Of a DNA stretch of 64,000 nt, positions 1-11,602 are shown in pieces. The stretch is taken from contig QANU01099368.1 in the NCBI GenBank assembly GCA_003254905.1, positions 233,697 to 297,696 of the forward strand. The letters run 5' to 3'. Origin of the DNA: Nissolia schottii. Lineage: Eukaryota; Streptophyta; Magnoliopsida; Fabales; Fabaceae. The notes below the pieces were generated by a model. That model saw nothing but the letters and a program-made list of their open reading frames with translations, was not told where the DNA came from and ran no database searches. The position numbers were made by a program, and so were the translations under genes. The stretch's first letter is position 1. Each line of letters begins with the position of its first letter.

Positions 1-102
1 CGCCATTTTTCAACATGCATTGCAACACATGGGCATTCAATCGAGAGGATAACGTGCACACGTGCGAAGCACAAAAAGAGAAATCGTTGACACGAAAGCG
101 AC

Positions 103-618
103 CTGGCCAGCTGAGATCCTGAGCAGCGCTCGCCTCACGCGCGAATCCATGGCCTCCGAAACCCTCATCTGGTTCCTCATGAGCTCCCCCACCGTCAACG
201 GCCGCTTCGGCTTCCCCTGGCCCGAACCGGAGCCAGGGCTCTTCCTGGACGCCGAACCGGGCGATTTCAGGCCGAACGCCTTCTTCATCTTGCTGGCGGC
301 GGTGGAAGTCAGGGATCGCTGCACGGCGGGCGAGTTAGGCGAGTTGTGACTCGGCGACTCGGAGGAGTGGTTGCTGGAGGAGCCGTTAGAAGCGGAGCTG
401 AGAGGCTTCCCCGCGGACGTTCGGCATGCTGCGACGAAGATCTCGTAGGCCGTTAGGGCGAGTTCGGAATCTGTGAGCTTGGCGGCGAGTTGACCGAGCG
501 GAGACGGCAGGTCTTCGACGACGGCGGCTGGCTTCGGAGGCGTAACCGTCGGCGGAGGCGGAGGCGTGGTCTCTCTCCTGGAATGTCCCAGTGAGAGGTC
601 TCTGAAGAGATGAGCCAT
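103..618 (-). CDS. DUF810/MUN-domain protein, first exon only (partial)
   Basis: This is the N-terminal 172 residues of a plant DUF810 protein, recognised from the MAHLFRDLSLGHSRRE start, the DLPSPLGQLA block, ELALTAYEIFVAACR, and a basic RRALLRISAGQ end. This pattern is very close to Arabidopsis At2g25800 as I remember it. The ATG is at 616-618, reading leftward. The exon ends at a CAG|GTCGCT donor (GT at 101-102); the open frame runs on to 37 but loses similarity, so I end the exon at 103. The region is Pro/Ser/Lys-rich and looks disordered. The large DUF810/MUN-like body, about 800 residues in the family, must lie beyond the left edge. The related family member PATROL1 acts in plasma-membrane H+-ATPase trafficking in guard cells; whether this paralogue does the same is unknown. 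Confidence is high for the family and moderate for the exact splice site. Confidence 0.85.
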
Positions 619-692
619 TGAATAGAGAGAGAAAGAAGAAAGAGAGAGAGAAGAAAGAAAAAAGAAGAAGAAGAACAGGGAGAAGGAGAGTG
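619..692 (-). promoter_or_regulatory. CT-rich 5' leader of the DUF810 gene
   Basis: Directly upstream of the ATG, the coding (minus) strand is almost pure pyrimidine (CTTTCTCTCTCT, then CTTCTTC runs). Such tracts are common in plant 5' UTRs and core promoters. AT-rich TATATATGTATATAA-like sequence lies further up, near 845-862, but no TATA box can be assigned firmly. Confidence 0.4.
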
Positions 693-780
693 TGAAGAGT
701 ATGGACTACATACATACACGGTAAAAGCGTTGGGTGAGATAGAGAGAGAATGGAGCACACTGTCTTTCTTTTTCACTTTT

Positions 781-2490
781 TCATCCCATTTTCTAGAGAT
801 GGAGAAAACAAATCCTCAATAAAATTCTTTTCAAAAAACATTAAATTATATACATATATAACCTTAAAAGATTAATTCCTTCGCTGACTTTGTAAAACGA
901 AAAAAAGTAAACATATAATTTCAAGATATAGGGTCCTAAATATGAAAATAATTTATTCTATTTTTATAAGGAATAATTGAGATTTTTCTTTTAATGGAAA
1001 GGAATAACTGAGATTTATAATTACCTTTATTAATAATATAGAATCACTTATTCACATCAAACTATAAATCATAACACATAACCAACTAAAGTGATAGATA
1101 TTCTTTTTATATAATTAATAGTCTTGAGTTAGAATAATAAAAGAATAATGACTCATTGCAAATGACATGTTCTTTAGTTAAGATTAATAGTTGAATAGTG
1201 AACTTTCTGCATAAAATATGCAAAATAATCGTTAAACTGTGAGCTCAACTCCAAATTGAGTTTCTTTTTAATGTGGATATAAATTAAATAATGTTATAAA
1301 AATGTAGTGAGGCAAAACTGCTTTGCGATTATAGGGTAAAGTAATATGTATTTATGAATAAAAAAGATGATATATATTTAGCACATGGGAGCATTTAAAT
1401 GCATGTGCATATTATTCGGTTGATTTATCGCGTCTATCTTCCTTCTGGAGGTTCTTGCAATATGGAGGCAATGACTTGAATTGTTCATCTCTGAGGCCTT
1501 TGTAGGTAACAAATTTACGTGCATCAAATTTGAAAGAGTCATTCTCAAACCAACATTGGGTCGAATTTGAATGTGCTCCCAACTAGCAATATTAAAGGAG
1601 GTTCATTTTTATGACTTTTTACATTGACATTTAATATTTTAATATTTTAAGAACTATTTTTCTAAAAAACTTAAATATATAAAAAAAAAGATAATTTTAA
1701 TAATTTTATATTATATCTCTTTACACGCTCTCTCATGCAAAAATTATTTGGCTTGCCGCATGAACGATTTCTTTTTAAATGAAGTTATGAATGATCAAAT
1801 CATTGATCATAATGACTTTTATACCATCTTAAAAATTATCACTTTCAATAACTTAAATTGATGGAAGAAGACAATTTTAATGATTTTATATCACATCTCT
1901 CTACACATCATGAGTTGTTACATATAAGAATTTTAAAATGGTAAGAGATTGAACCCCTTCTACACATCATGAATATAGATAATAAGTTTTATAATGGTAA
2001 TGCATATAAATTAATTTCATATTGACGATAACGAGTGGTTAGATCAAGTTTGAATGCGCGGAGAATGTGATGTGCTAATTGAAAGGTGAATTGCAGTTTC
2101 ATGTTGATGTCGTCAATGTGAAATTGTGAATGTGAAACAGGAATTTAATAACATTTGTTTTCTAACTTGGATTAAAAAAATTTGAAATTGTGCAGATTAA
2201 TTAAAATGATAAACCTTACTGACATATGGTTGATTAGAGCAGAAAAATGTCTCTAACTCCTTAATTAAGTGTTCGGCAGCATAGAAAATAAAATAATTGA
2301 TAAAGATGATGCTTTCTTAAATGGCTATCATTACAGTGGTATGATTTGAATCAAGACAAATTAATTAGAATTTAGTGAATTTTAAATATTTTAGTTTAGA
2401 CAAAAAAATAAATGTTAATGAATATAAGGATGTAATGACTAATTTGATAGGGAATTTTTAAGTTTAAGTTTAAAGATATGTTATGATTTT
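781..2490. other. AT-rich intergenic DNA, no gene seen
   Basis: Very AT-rich with many short stops in all frames. A loosely repeated phrase (AATTTTAATAATTTTATAT followed by TCTCT-ACAC) occurs near 1690 and 1872, suggesting repeat debris. I see no coding region, RNA gene or clear transposon end. Confidence 0.5.
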
Positions 2491-2495
2491 AGTAG

Positions 2496-2964
2496 TGTTA
2501 CGGACAGGGCCATAAAGGCCCATCCCTCGCGGGCCACCTGCTCCGGCCCATATCCGCGGAACAGACCCAACCAGTCGTGATAGCGCGCCCCGAGATCACC
2601 GCCTTCCTAACCGCTCGAGATAAGCTATCCCCGAGGTCCCGGTTATCTCATCCCTCAAGATAAGATAGAGCCGTCCGTGATCCGCGGACCGATCGCCCCC
2701 CGCGGTTTCGAGTTATCACTCGTCCGAGATACTCGGAACCTCCTCCGCCGCCTCGGTTATATAATAGACAGCACCCCAGGTACGAGAGGCATCTCATAAT
2801 CATTAATTACACTCCTCACACCCTTGCTTACTTGAGCGTTGGAGTCATTGCAGGTACCCACCGCAACCGCGAGTCCCGAGATTGATCAAGTCTGAGCCGG
2901 AGCCTTCATCCCCTTCCCGAGCCTCAGGATCCAGAGTTTGTGCCGAGGTGCGTACCTCGGAACA
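2496..2964 (+). mobile_element. GC-rich solo LTR with 5-bp target duplication
   Basis: A 469-bp block far richer in G+C than its surroundings. It starts TGTTACGGACAGG, ends CCTCGGAACA (canonical TG...CA), and is flanked by AGTAG at 2491-2495 and again at 2965-2969, a perfect 5-bp target-site duplication. Inside are a TATA box (TTATATAATA, 2757-2766) and a CTTGAGCGTTGGAGTC-type phrase with GCAGGTACCC, seen in the downstream part of many dicot gypsy-type LTRs. No internal region or second LTR is present. This is therefore a solo LTR left by LTR-LTR recombination, or a very short TRIM-like unit. The family name is not determined. Confidence 0.8.
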
Positions 2965-2969
2965 AGTAG

Positions 2970-4213
2970 GATGATTAATATTAAATTTATCTGAAATTTT
3001 ATGTAAGAAAAATGAAATTTATATGAACAGTATCTATATATATTATTAAGTTTGACTGATAAAATTGTTAGAGGTTTATTTACGTGAAAAAAAATATATA
3101 TTACAGCTTTGAACTATGTTTAAAATTCAAATGTTATTGCATGTAGGAAAACTAAACATGACTAGTATGAACTAAGTAACTCCTATGAAGTAGTAATGTA
3201 GTATCATTTTCAAACTTTATAAAATTAAAGTGGGATTGCTCGCAGTTAAAAATAAAATAAAAATAAAGTGAGATTGCGTGTCGGCCAGTGACGCGTAAGA
3301 GAAGCGGGAAGCGGCAAGTCAAAAGGAACAACCCGCCAGCTATAATATCTATTGGCTTATTTTTTTATTTTATTTTATTCCTTTTCTTATCTTCCTCTTC
3401 GTGTGATTTTCACTTTTGTTCTCTCTGTGTGTTGTTATTACATCAACATTACAATTTAGTAATCTCAATAGAACGAGCACACTCTCATTATTATCCTTGT
3501 TGGCACTACAATACGGTGGTTTTTCTTTTCTTATCCTTTTTTTTTTCCTTTTATTATTTTTCTCTCGGAATGTTTTTCACTTTTCATTTAAAAAATTATT
3601 AATTATACTTTTTTTATTTAAAATATCATATTAATTTATTATCTATTTATTTTAAGTAAAATTTAATTAAATGTAAATCTTATTAAAATCCTATCTAAGA
3701 ATAAAAAATACTTTTTTTTATGTTATAACTTCAACATCAATCAACATTTCATCGTAAGTCTATCCCAACAATATTGAATCATGGCTTTTATGATTGCGAA
3801 TCGAGGAATTCTGCAATGCATGTGATCTGTGATGTATTAAGTGAAAAAAAAAAACTTTATTTTGTCAATTGTGTTGATTCAAACTATTGAATTATTATTA
3901 ATATTTTATATTACTATAGATAAGACTAATGTTATTTGGTTCAAATGGTTTAATATTTATCTCTTTAGATAAAGTTTGAGTTCGAGTTTTATGAATAAAA
4001 AAAATTAATATAAAAAGAGTTTTATTTTCATAGTGAGTCGACCATACTCAGGTCAGATTAGTTACAATTCAATTAGTAAATTTTCAAATACTAGTGATTT
4101 TGATTAAAAATTATTATTATAGAGGATATGAATAAAAAATATATTAGCAGGGAGTATCGATAAATCTAGTTTAAAAGTGATAACATTTTATCTATATAAT
4201 TTTTTTTTGAAGA
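2970..4213. other. AT-rich intergenic DNA, no gene seen
   Basis: Low-complexity T-rich DNA (strongly T-biased at 3350-3600) with no supported coding frame. The open frames here are short hydrophobic poly-Phe/Leu translations typical of T tracts. Confidence 0.5.
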
Positions 4214-4218
4214 ATTCC

Positions 4219-4669
4219 TAATAAATTATGGTCAAAGGCAATTTGCCATTCTATTCGATAATCAATAAAAATATACAACTTTTTTTTTAGGTTACCTGTC
4301 CGGTATCCAAGGCTTGGCCTTGACTAATCCGGATTGACCCAGGTCGCGCACTTAGCTATGACGAGTGAGTCTCCCAGCGGGGATAACTGCGTACACAAGA
4401 TTTCAAACTCTAGACATTGCTTAAGCGATACCAAGCTGCTTACCACTTGGATCAACCCCCCGTTGATAAATATACAATTTTTTACATGTAAACATATCCT
4501 AACAAAATCTCTGTAATCTCGCTTATGCATAATTGTCATCTCTATCAAGATACAATTACTGATATGTATAGCAAATAAGAAAATAAAAATGGAAATAAAT
4601 CATAACAAAATGTTGTCCTAAGGATTGCTCAATCCGGCTAATTGCGTGATTTAATATGTCACAGCATTA
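4219..4669 (-). mobile_element. 3' LTR of Copia-1, interrupted by a SINE
   Basis: Matches the 5' LTR over 4219-4278 and 4468-4669; the 4279-4467 block between is a SINE insertion. The junction with the coding end at 4669/4670 is preceded on the minus strand by a G-rich run, as expected for a polypurine tract beside an LTR. Confidence 0.7.
4279..4467 (-). mobile_element. tRNA-related SINE inserted in the Copia-1 3' LTR
   Basis: On the minus strand the unit begins near GGGGGGTTGATCCAAGTGG, which has the spacing and composition of a pol III A box (GATCCAAGTGGTAAGC). It has a B-box-like GAGTTTGAAATC about 50 bp later and ends in a run of A (plus-strand T run, 4280-4288). The 10-mer AAATATACAA flanks both sides (4269-4278 and 4468-4477), a typical retroposition duplication, and the uninterrupted sequence is seen in the other LTR. 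Length is about 189 bp. The family is not named here. Confidence 0.75.
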
Positions 4670-5426
4670 CCCCCCATCAAGGTACATTGCCAAGTAAAGC
4701 TTGGAATTACCCCCCATCAAGGTGCATTGCCAAGTAAAGCTTGGAATTGATGACGTCCTGAGGCTTTAGTGAGGATGGTTCACTAATTGTGCATGTGTAA
4801 GGACATAGGACGTAAACATATCTTAACAAAATCTCTATAATATCGCTTATGCATAATTGTCATCTCTATCAAGATACAATTACTAATATATATAGAAAAT
4901 AAGAAAATAAATATGGAAATAAATCATGACAAATTGTTGTCCTAAGGATTGCTGAATCCCTCCAATTGCGTGATTTGATATGTCACTGCATTACCCCCCT
5001 CAAGGTGGTGCATGAGGATTAGGAATGCTCAACTTGCTAAGTAAAGCTTGGAATTGTTGACGTCCCAAGGCTTTGGTGAGGATGCCCACTAATTGTGCAT
5101 GTGTAGGGACATAGGACATAAACATATCCTAACAAAATCACTGTAATCTTGGTCATACATAATTGTCATCTCTATCAAGATACAATTACTGGTATGTATA
5201 ACAAATAAGAAAAGAAATATGGAAATAAATCATAACAAATTATTGTCCTAAGGATTGCTCAATCCCACTAATTGCATGATTTGATACGTCACTACATTAC
5301 CCCACTTCTCAAGGTGGTGCATGAGGATTGGGAATTCCAGCTTGCCAAGTAAAGCTTGGAATTGTTGATGTCCCAAGGCTTTGGTGAGGATGTCCACTAA
5401 TTGTGCATGTGTAGGGACATAGGACG
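4490..5426 (-). repeat. Three tandem copies of the Copia-1 pol-end/LTR junction
   Basis: Three direct units, 4490-4813, 4814-5119 and 5120-5426, each start AAACATATC(C/T)TAAC and end GGACATAGGACG/A. Each holds part of the LTR, the junction ATTACCCC, and the end of the coding region (AAGCTTGGAATT, GTCC-AAGGCTTTGGTGAGGATG). Only the innermost unit (5120-5426) is continuous with the intact RNase H frame, and only the outermost joins a full LTR. The outermost unit also contains a shorter internal duplication (CCCCCCATCAAGGT repeated at about 4670 and 4708). Confidence 0.8.
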
Positions 5427-6750
5427 ACTAAATATTTTTCTTGAAGGATTTCATTATGAATAAAATGACAGTTCACCTCGATATGCTTGATGCGTTCATG
5501 AAAAATTGGGTTTTTGGCTATGTGTAAGGCCACCTTACTATCACAATGAAGGCGTATAGAATCCTTATGCGAGATGCCAAGGTCATGCAATAAACTCTTA
5601 AGCCACTTAAGTTCACACGTTGTAGTGGCCATGGACTGGTACTCAGCTTTAACATAGGAGCGAGAGATAATGTGTTGTTTCTTGGTTTTCCAAGAGACTA
5701 GAGAATGACCTAAGAACACAAACCACCCAGTAAAAGAGCGTTGAATTAGGGGCAGCTCGCCAAATCAAAATCACACCATCCTTGCAACTAGAAATTGGAT
5801 GTGTTATTAAGAAGTATTCCTTGACCATGACTTCCTTTGAGATATTTAACAATTCAAAGTGCAACATTCTAATGCTCCATGCGAGGCTGCTGCATAAATT
5901 GTGATCGGATATGGATACAATAAGATAACTCAGACCTAGTTAAACATAAGTAGATGAGACATCCAACTAGGCGTCGATATCGTTCAGGTTGTTCAAGAAA
6001 GTCACCTGTAGGATGTAGCAAGATTGAGTTGATGGCTTTGCTTAAGGGGACTGGATAGGAGCTTGGCACCAAGTAACCCTGCTTCTTAAATTATATCAAA
6101 GGAATATTTATGCTGACACAGGAATATACCACTTTGACCCAAAATTCTCAAATCCTTCATGTGAAAACATCTCTCAAGATATGCCTTGACCCTTTCGATG
6201 ATAGCAAAATTATTCTTACACACTTTCAAATCGTCTACATACACCAAGACTACCAAGTGTACCTAATGAACGAACAAATTGAACATTGAGTGGTTAGAGC
6301 ACAATTGATGGAACCCAAACTTTATTAAAACAGATGATAGTTTGGCAAACCAACATCAAGGGACTTGTTTCAACTCGTAAAATGATTTTCGTAACTTGCA
6401 AACCAACCCTTGTTGAAAAGTGCAAAAACTTGGAGGAAAATTCATATAGACATCCTCATGAATGTTACCATGGAGGAAAGCATTATGAACATCCATATGA
6501 TGAGTTTCCCAATTCTTTGTTGTTACAACAACAAAAACAAGACGAACTATGCAAATGTCTTATGTAATCAATCCCTTCAACTTGATGATTTTCAAGAATG
6601 ACCAAGTTCCTTGTATCTTTCAATGGTGCCATTCAAGTGATACGTGATCTTATACACTCATTTACAACCAAGAGATTTCTTCCCTATTGGCAGTGGTTGT
6701 AGTGTCCACGTTCCATTACTCACCAAGGCTTGAAGTTTTTGTTGCATCGC
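5309..6750 (-). pseudogene. Copia-1 reverse transcriptase / RNase H remnant
   Basis: Minus-strand translation shows the Copia RNase H block at 5309-5719, with SLVSWKTKKQH, then a KAEYQSMA-like catalytic region, then LHCDSKVALHIAKNP and FHERIKHIEV, finishing IPNPHAPP. Upstream, at 5869-6072, is the connection segment YRRLVGCLIYLCLTR...LSYCIH. Weaker RT pieces extend to about 6750 (a GKKSLGCK-VYKITYHLNGTIE-like stretch near 6640-6710). Frames change repeatedly and stops are common, so no functional polyprotein is encoded. Confidence 0.75.
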
Positions 6751-7385
6751 AATTCTCTACTTAGCATCTTGCATGTCTTCAGAGAAGTGAATAGGCTCAC
6801 GTTCACTTGTTATTATAGTAAGGAAACTGTGATGTTGCATTGAAATTTTTCACAATTGACATAATGTGTTAGGGGATAAGCCACACCTTGAGTATGTTGT
6901 GAAGGGGTGGAACTAGGAGATGGGTTTAGCTTCTGCATGGTGCAAGTCACATGGTCTTGTAACTTGATGGAAGGAGCCTTCATGCGCTAACCTCTTCCCA
7001 ACTCCTCTACACATTCATGTATCGTTGCTTCTAGTGGAGGAGGAGAAGAATTGGAATGATCCGTTGAGTCGGTATACCCCCTCACGTCAAACCTCACTTC
7101 ATCACTAGTAGTTGGATTTGTGCTATCTTCTTTCTCACTTTGCTCATTAGACCGATCATCAACATTGTCACCTAGTGTAGGAATAACAGAGGGGTCCACA
7201 GATAAATTATTTTGTTCCTCCATTTTGTGAGAAAAAGCAAATTCTGTCTCAAAAAAATCATCTCATGATACAAGATATCGGTGAGAGTCCAAGTCAAATA
7301 ATTTCCACCATTTCTTACCACTGGGATATGCAACAAAAATGCAACGTCGACTTTTGTTGGAAAACTTATCTCATATTTTTCCCAA
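6751..7385 (-). pseudogene. Copia-1 integrase C-terminal/linker remnant
   Basis: Minus-strand frames at 7172-7411 and 6987-7223 hold the region between integrase and RT, including a FDLDSH-type phrase near 7300 and an acidic, Ser/Thr-rich linker (NEQSEKEDSTNPTTSDE). This part of Copia polyproteins is poorly conserved. Frameshifts separate the pieces. Confidence 0.55.
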
Positions 7386-7857
7386 GTTATGAGCATAACA
7401 CAAATTGCCAAAAACCTTCAAATGATCATATGAGTGCAGTTGACCATGTAACATTTCATACAGTGTTTTTCCATGTAACATTGGAGTGGGTGTGAGGTTA
7501 ATCAAATATTCAACAGTGAAGACACACTCACCCCAAAAAGAGATCAGGAGGTTACCTTGAAACTATAATGCACGAGCATTATGAATGTGTCGGTGTTTCT
7601 TTTCTACTCTTCCATTTTGTTGTGGCATTCCTAGACAAAAAGTCTAAATAGTATCCCATGTTCATGGAAATAATTTGTCAAACAAGTAAATTCAGTCCAT
7701 TATCATTGCACATCACTTTAACCTACTTATTGAATTGTCTTTTAACCAAGGCAAAAAAAAATTAATTAGCATCTGAGACACTTCCCTTTATCAATCAGCA
7801 AATAAATACATACGACACGAGAAAAAGCATTTATTATTGTTAAGAAATATGATGCTA
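7386..7857 (-). repeat. First copy of a duplicated Copia-1 integrase segment
   Basis: Nearly identical in sequence and orientation to 8240-8714. By eye there are about ten small differences, including single-base indels that further break this copy. It ends exactly where an unrelated LTR-like block begins at 7861. Confidence 0.85.
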
Positions 7858-7860
7858 CAT

Positions 7861-8238
7861 GATAGGTGTATTTTGTATCCTATTTTATTATTCTATAATT
7901 GAACATTGTATACTAAAAATGTGTAATTTTAATGCTTAATTAATATGTTTTGCACATTATTCTCTTTTGTGAGAAATTTAGGAAAATGCAATTTTAAGCA
8001 CTACTTTATCTTAGAATTTAATGTGTAGATTTCTTTTGTTCTTTTTTAGTTTTCTATTTTAATTGCAGAAAATAAATTGTCAAGAGGATCATTGAAGATT
8101 TGAAGGAGATTTGATAAGATATAAATTTCAAAGAAGAGATTTGAAGAGAAGATTGAGACCAATAAATTCAAGATTAAATTCAAATTCAAAAAGATTTGGT
8201 CAAAGATTTGCTGAGGATTTTTAACGCTGACTTTGCCA
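7861..8238 (+). mobile_element. LTR fragment (probably gypsy-type) between the duplicated integrase segments
   Basis: Begins TGATAGGTGTATTTTG, a start seen in some plant gypsy LTRs. It later has an A-rich GAAGATTTGAAGGAGATTTG-like tract. No matching second LTR or 3' end is visible, because the sequence stops at a single N at 8239. Family assignment is tentative. Confidence 0.45.
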
Positions 8239-8830
8239 NGTTATGAGCATAACACAAATTGCCAAAAACCTTCAAATGATCATATGAGTGCAGTTGACCA
8301 TGTAACATTTCATACAGTGTTTTTCCATGTAACATTGGAGTGGGTGTGAGGTTAATCAAATATTCAGCAGTGAAGACACACTCACCCAAAAAGAGATCAG
8401 GAGGTTACCTTGAAACTATAATGCACGAGCAGCATTATGAATGTGTTGGTGTTTCTTTTCTACTCTTCCATTTTGTTGTGGCGTTCCTAGACAAAAAGTA
8501 TAAAATAGTATCCCATGTTCATGGAAATAATTTGTCAAACAAGTAAATTCAGTTCCATTATCATTGCACATCACTTTAACCTGCTTATTGAATTGTCTTT
8601 TAACCAAGGCAAAAAATAATTAATTAGCATCTGAGACACTTCCCTTTATCAATCAACAAATAAATCCATACGACACGAGAAAAAGCATTTATTATTGTTA
8701 AGAAATATGATGCTCCACAAGAAGGAGTCCTATACAGCTCCCACAAATCACAATGTATTAAGTGAAAACTACTAGTAGCATTATGAGAGCTTACAGGAAT
8801 AAACATCTCTAGTTTTGTTTAGTCTGAAAG
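8186..8830 (-). pseudogene. Copia-1 integrase core (second, better preserved copy)
   Basis: Minus-strand translation in three pieces. 8624-8806 has FHLIHCDLW and a YFLTIINAFSR block with the first catalytic Asp region. 8416-8607 has NDNGTEF and GTPQQNGRVEKKHQHI, the second Asp and the Glu of the D,D,E site. 8186-8389 has AEYLINLTPTPMLHGKTLYE. Frame changes between the pieces and an N at 8239 mean it is not functional. Bases 8240-8714 are the second copy of the duplicated segment; 8186-8238 belongs to the adjacent LTR fragment. Confidence 0.8.
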
Positions 8831-9138
8831 CATACATCACAAGCTTTATTTTTCAAGTCACTACTTTCACTCTTCTTATTAGAAACCAAATTGTATAACC
8901 TTCAAAGATGGATGTCCCGTGCATTGATGCCAAACATCAAATTGATAAATTCCACTACTCTTGTGTGCTTTCTCGCTACAAAATTCGTTGAAAAAATAAA
9001 GTCAATCTCTTTGTTCACCCATTCCCATCAGCATCTTCGAAGTGCAGTCCTGCATATCACACAACGTATTAGTGAAATAGACAACACAACTTGTTTCATC
9101 AATCAGTTGAGGAGTAGATATCAAATTGCATTTCAATC

Positions 9139-9353
9139 CTAACACATAAGTAAACTCTCTGTTTTCAATCCTCTATCAAGTGCCATTGTCCCTGCTTTGG
9201 TTTCCAACACTTGTTTCCCATCTAGAAGTCTGACTAGGCAACTTGTTATCTCTTTAATTTCATGCAAAAGATTCAAGTCTATGGGCATGTGACATGAAGT
9301 GCCTGAGTCAACAATCCTTACACTATGTTTACCTGTCATCTTATCATTCATGT
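9139..9353 (-). pseudogene. Copia-1 aspartic protease remnant
   Basis: Minus strand shows RIVDSGTSCHM, the D-S/T-G active-site motif of the Copia protease, followed by a VRLLDGKQV-like stretch. The reading frame is cut on its upstream side by the inserted LTR that starts at 9354. Confidence 0.75.
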
Positions 9354-10731
9354 TGTGACGATCCCAAAAATTGCCACCGACACGCAAGGGACTAGTTCCA
9401 TTACGAAAGCCTCTTGATGTACTAATCATGAAAATGGACAACTTTTATAAACAAATAATAAGAAGATATTTTTAGAATAAACTAAACATCATAAATAAAA
9501 TAAAGTAAAATCCTTTACATAAGATACAGAATTAAATAATTAAAAATACAAAACACTCTGCTTGTAATTCACTTGAGCATTTTACTAACTGACATGAAAA
9601 TAAACTATCGTAATTACTGAAATAAACTGAATAATACTCCAAAACAATGTGAAGCTCATCAAGAATTCAATCTGCTGAAATCTACTAAACAAGTGGCGTA
9701 TCTTCATCAACGTTATCTAAAAAATGGTTGATAAAGGGTGAGTCATCACTCAGTGAATGATCGACCCTACGACGACATGGAACAATTCATAATCATGGCA
9801 TAATATGATAGTAATCATGAAATCATTTATATAATAATACATAGTACGTAAAAGCATTTAAAATCATAAACAAGTTGGGAGTTCTCTAGATAGACAATCC
9901 GAGCATTACGATTTAATTATTTCTGAAATGTCCAGGCTTTTAAAGTCTTACCCAAATCTACATGACATGATACATGACATCAAGCCGCCTCACAGACTAC
10001 CATATGTCTAGGCTTTATGGTCTTTCCCTAATTCTACATAAATCCTATTTTATATTACGATCCTACAAGAGTATACTAGGGTCAACGTAGGTTGTCAATG
10101 ACTTACAGTTCTATCCTAGATATAACTACTATGAAAACAATATAAAAAACAAAACATGAAATGACATGAACATGATAACTTAACTGATAACTGATAGCGT
10201 AACATGACTTTATTCATACACATACAACATGACATATTTAATGCAATAAAACATATGGTCTCATGTAGTTCTAAAATAGTTTAATAAATATTTTCATAAA
10301 TAAGGAAATTCCTAATAACAACTAACTTCATAAATATGTAAAAGAAAATATTAAGTTCCACCTCCTAGGATTTCATAAAAACATGCATAAAATAAATACA
10401 TGGTCTGAAAATAGACCGTGAAGAAAGCCACTCACTTAGAGAATGGTTGATCACTAAGGAACACTAACACTGGAAGCTCCTAACACCCTAAGTGGAGGCA
10501 TTGCTTCCCCACAGACAGAAAGACAAGAGGGAGAAAGAATAAAAAGAAATAGAGCGAATTGTCCCACTAAAAGTACAACCTTCAAGCTTTTGAGTGAATT
10601 AGTAAGTCTAAACACTCATATGAGACTTCTATATATAAGGGGAGCTCAAGACTCCCCCTTTCATTGCGTTTCCCGATGTGGGACTGCAAATCTCATGTCA
10701 CTGTAGTGCTCCCTGGGCATTACATCGCACA
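9354..10731 (-). mobile_element. Probable solo LTR nested in Copia-1
   Basis: A 1.38-kb block splits the Copia-1 gag-protease region: a zinc-knuckle-type GYPDWWGDHPR stretch lies at about 10960-11020 and the protease at 9139-9353. On the minus strand it starts TGTGCGATGTAATGCCC and ends GGGATCGTCACA, giving short inverted termini (TGTG...CACA). It has a CCCACATCGGG phrase and a TATA box (CTTATATATAG, about 10630-10642), as expected for a chromovirus-like gypsy LTR. I see no clear 5-bp target duplication and no second LTR. Confidence 0.6.
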
Positions 10732-10734
10732 ACA

Positions 10735-11602
10735 ATTTCTTTTTTTTTGGTCATAATTCTATGGGTCATTACAAATGTTCCCTTTGTGAAGGTCAACACG
10801 TGTCTGCCACTACTCATTACTCAATCCAGTTAGTGCATTTTTGTTCATGCCAACTCCTACATCATTGATTTCTCCACCATTGTGAATTGCATTGGCATAA
10901 ACACCATCACTTCTCCCTTTATTAGATGTTGCTCTGCCCCGTTGTCGACTTTTTCCTCGCTCATTGGATTTTTCTTCACCTCGGGGATGGTCACCCTACC
11001 AATCAGGATAACCAATCAACTGAAAACAACTTTCAGTTTCATGTCGTGCTCTCCCATAGTTTGAACATACCACACTCTTGTCTTTTGTCTCGATGCACCC
11101 TCCAATTCTTGCACTTGCTTGCACAGAGATCTCCACGACTTCTCTTCGCTTCTCCTTTTTCTCAAGTCATCATTCTCACTCTTTGTTCTTATAGGAAAGT
11201 GGCATGCACCCTATTCAACATAGGGAAGGGATCAATTGCAAACAAATTAGAGCGAACTGTCCCATAAATGGCATCGTTAAGACCCATAAAAATTGATGAA
11301 CGTTTTCTTCTTTGCGTTGCTTCTCTAGATTGCTTCCAATGTCGTACTTGCATCCTCCATAAGTGCAGAATGGAGTCTTCTGATAGTTTTCCAATTCATC
11401 CCACAAGGTTTTTAGCCTTCCATAGTATGCAACCATGGTCATCCCTATTTCTCGACACTCCGTCAGCTCCGCCTTTATCTACTGGATCATGGGTCTGTTC
11501 AGGATTGAAAACTGCTCTTTGATGTCCTCCCACAATTCTTTTACGTTCTCCTGATAAGAGGTGGTTGAATGTAAGCTCGATTTTATCGTGTTGAGCACCC
11601 AT
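10735..11602 (-). pseudogene. Copia-1 gag remnant
   Basis: Minus strand at 11215-11442 gives AYYGRLKTLWDELENY followed by a CTYGGCKYDIG block, the UBN2/gag pattern of plant Copia elements. 11396-11602 is upstream gag in another frame. Downstream, near 10960-11020, is a GYPDWWGDHPR-like zinc-knuckle neighbourhood. Frameshifts are frequent. Confidence 0.7.

Noticed and set aside
3930..4000. tRNA or SINE from the TTTGAGTTCGAGTTTTA B-box-like phrase
   Set aside because: No cloverleaf, no A-box at the right spacing and no target duplication; a similar case at 18270-18340 (GGTTCAAGTCA) failed the same tests.
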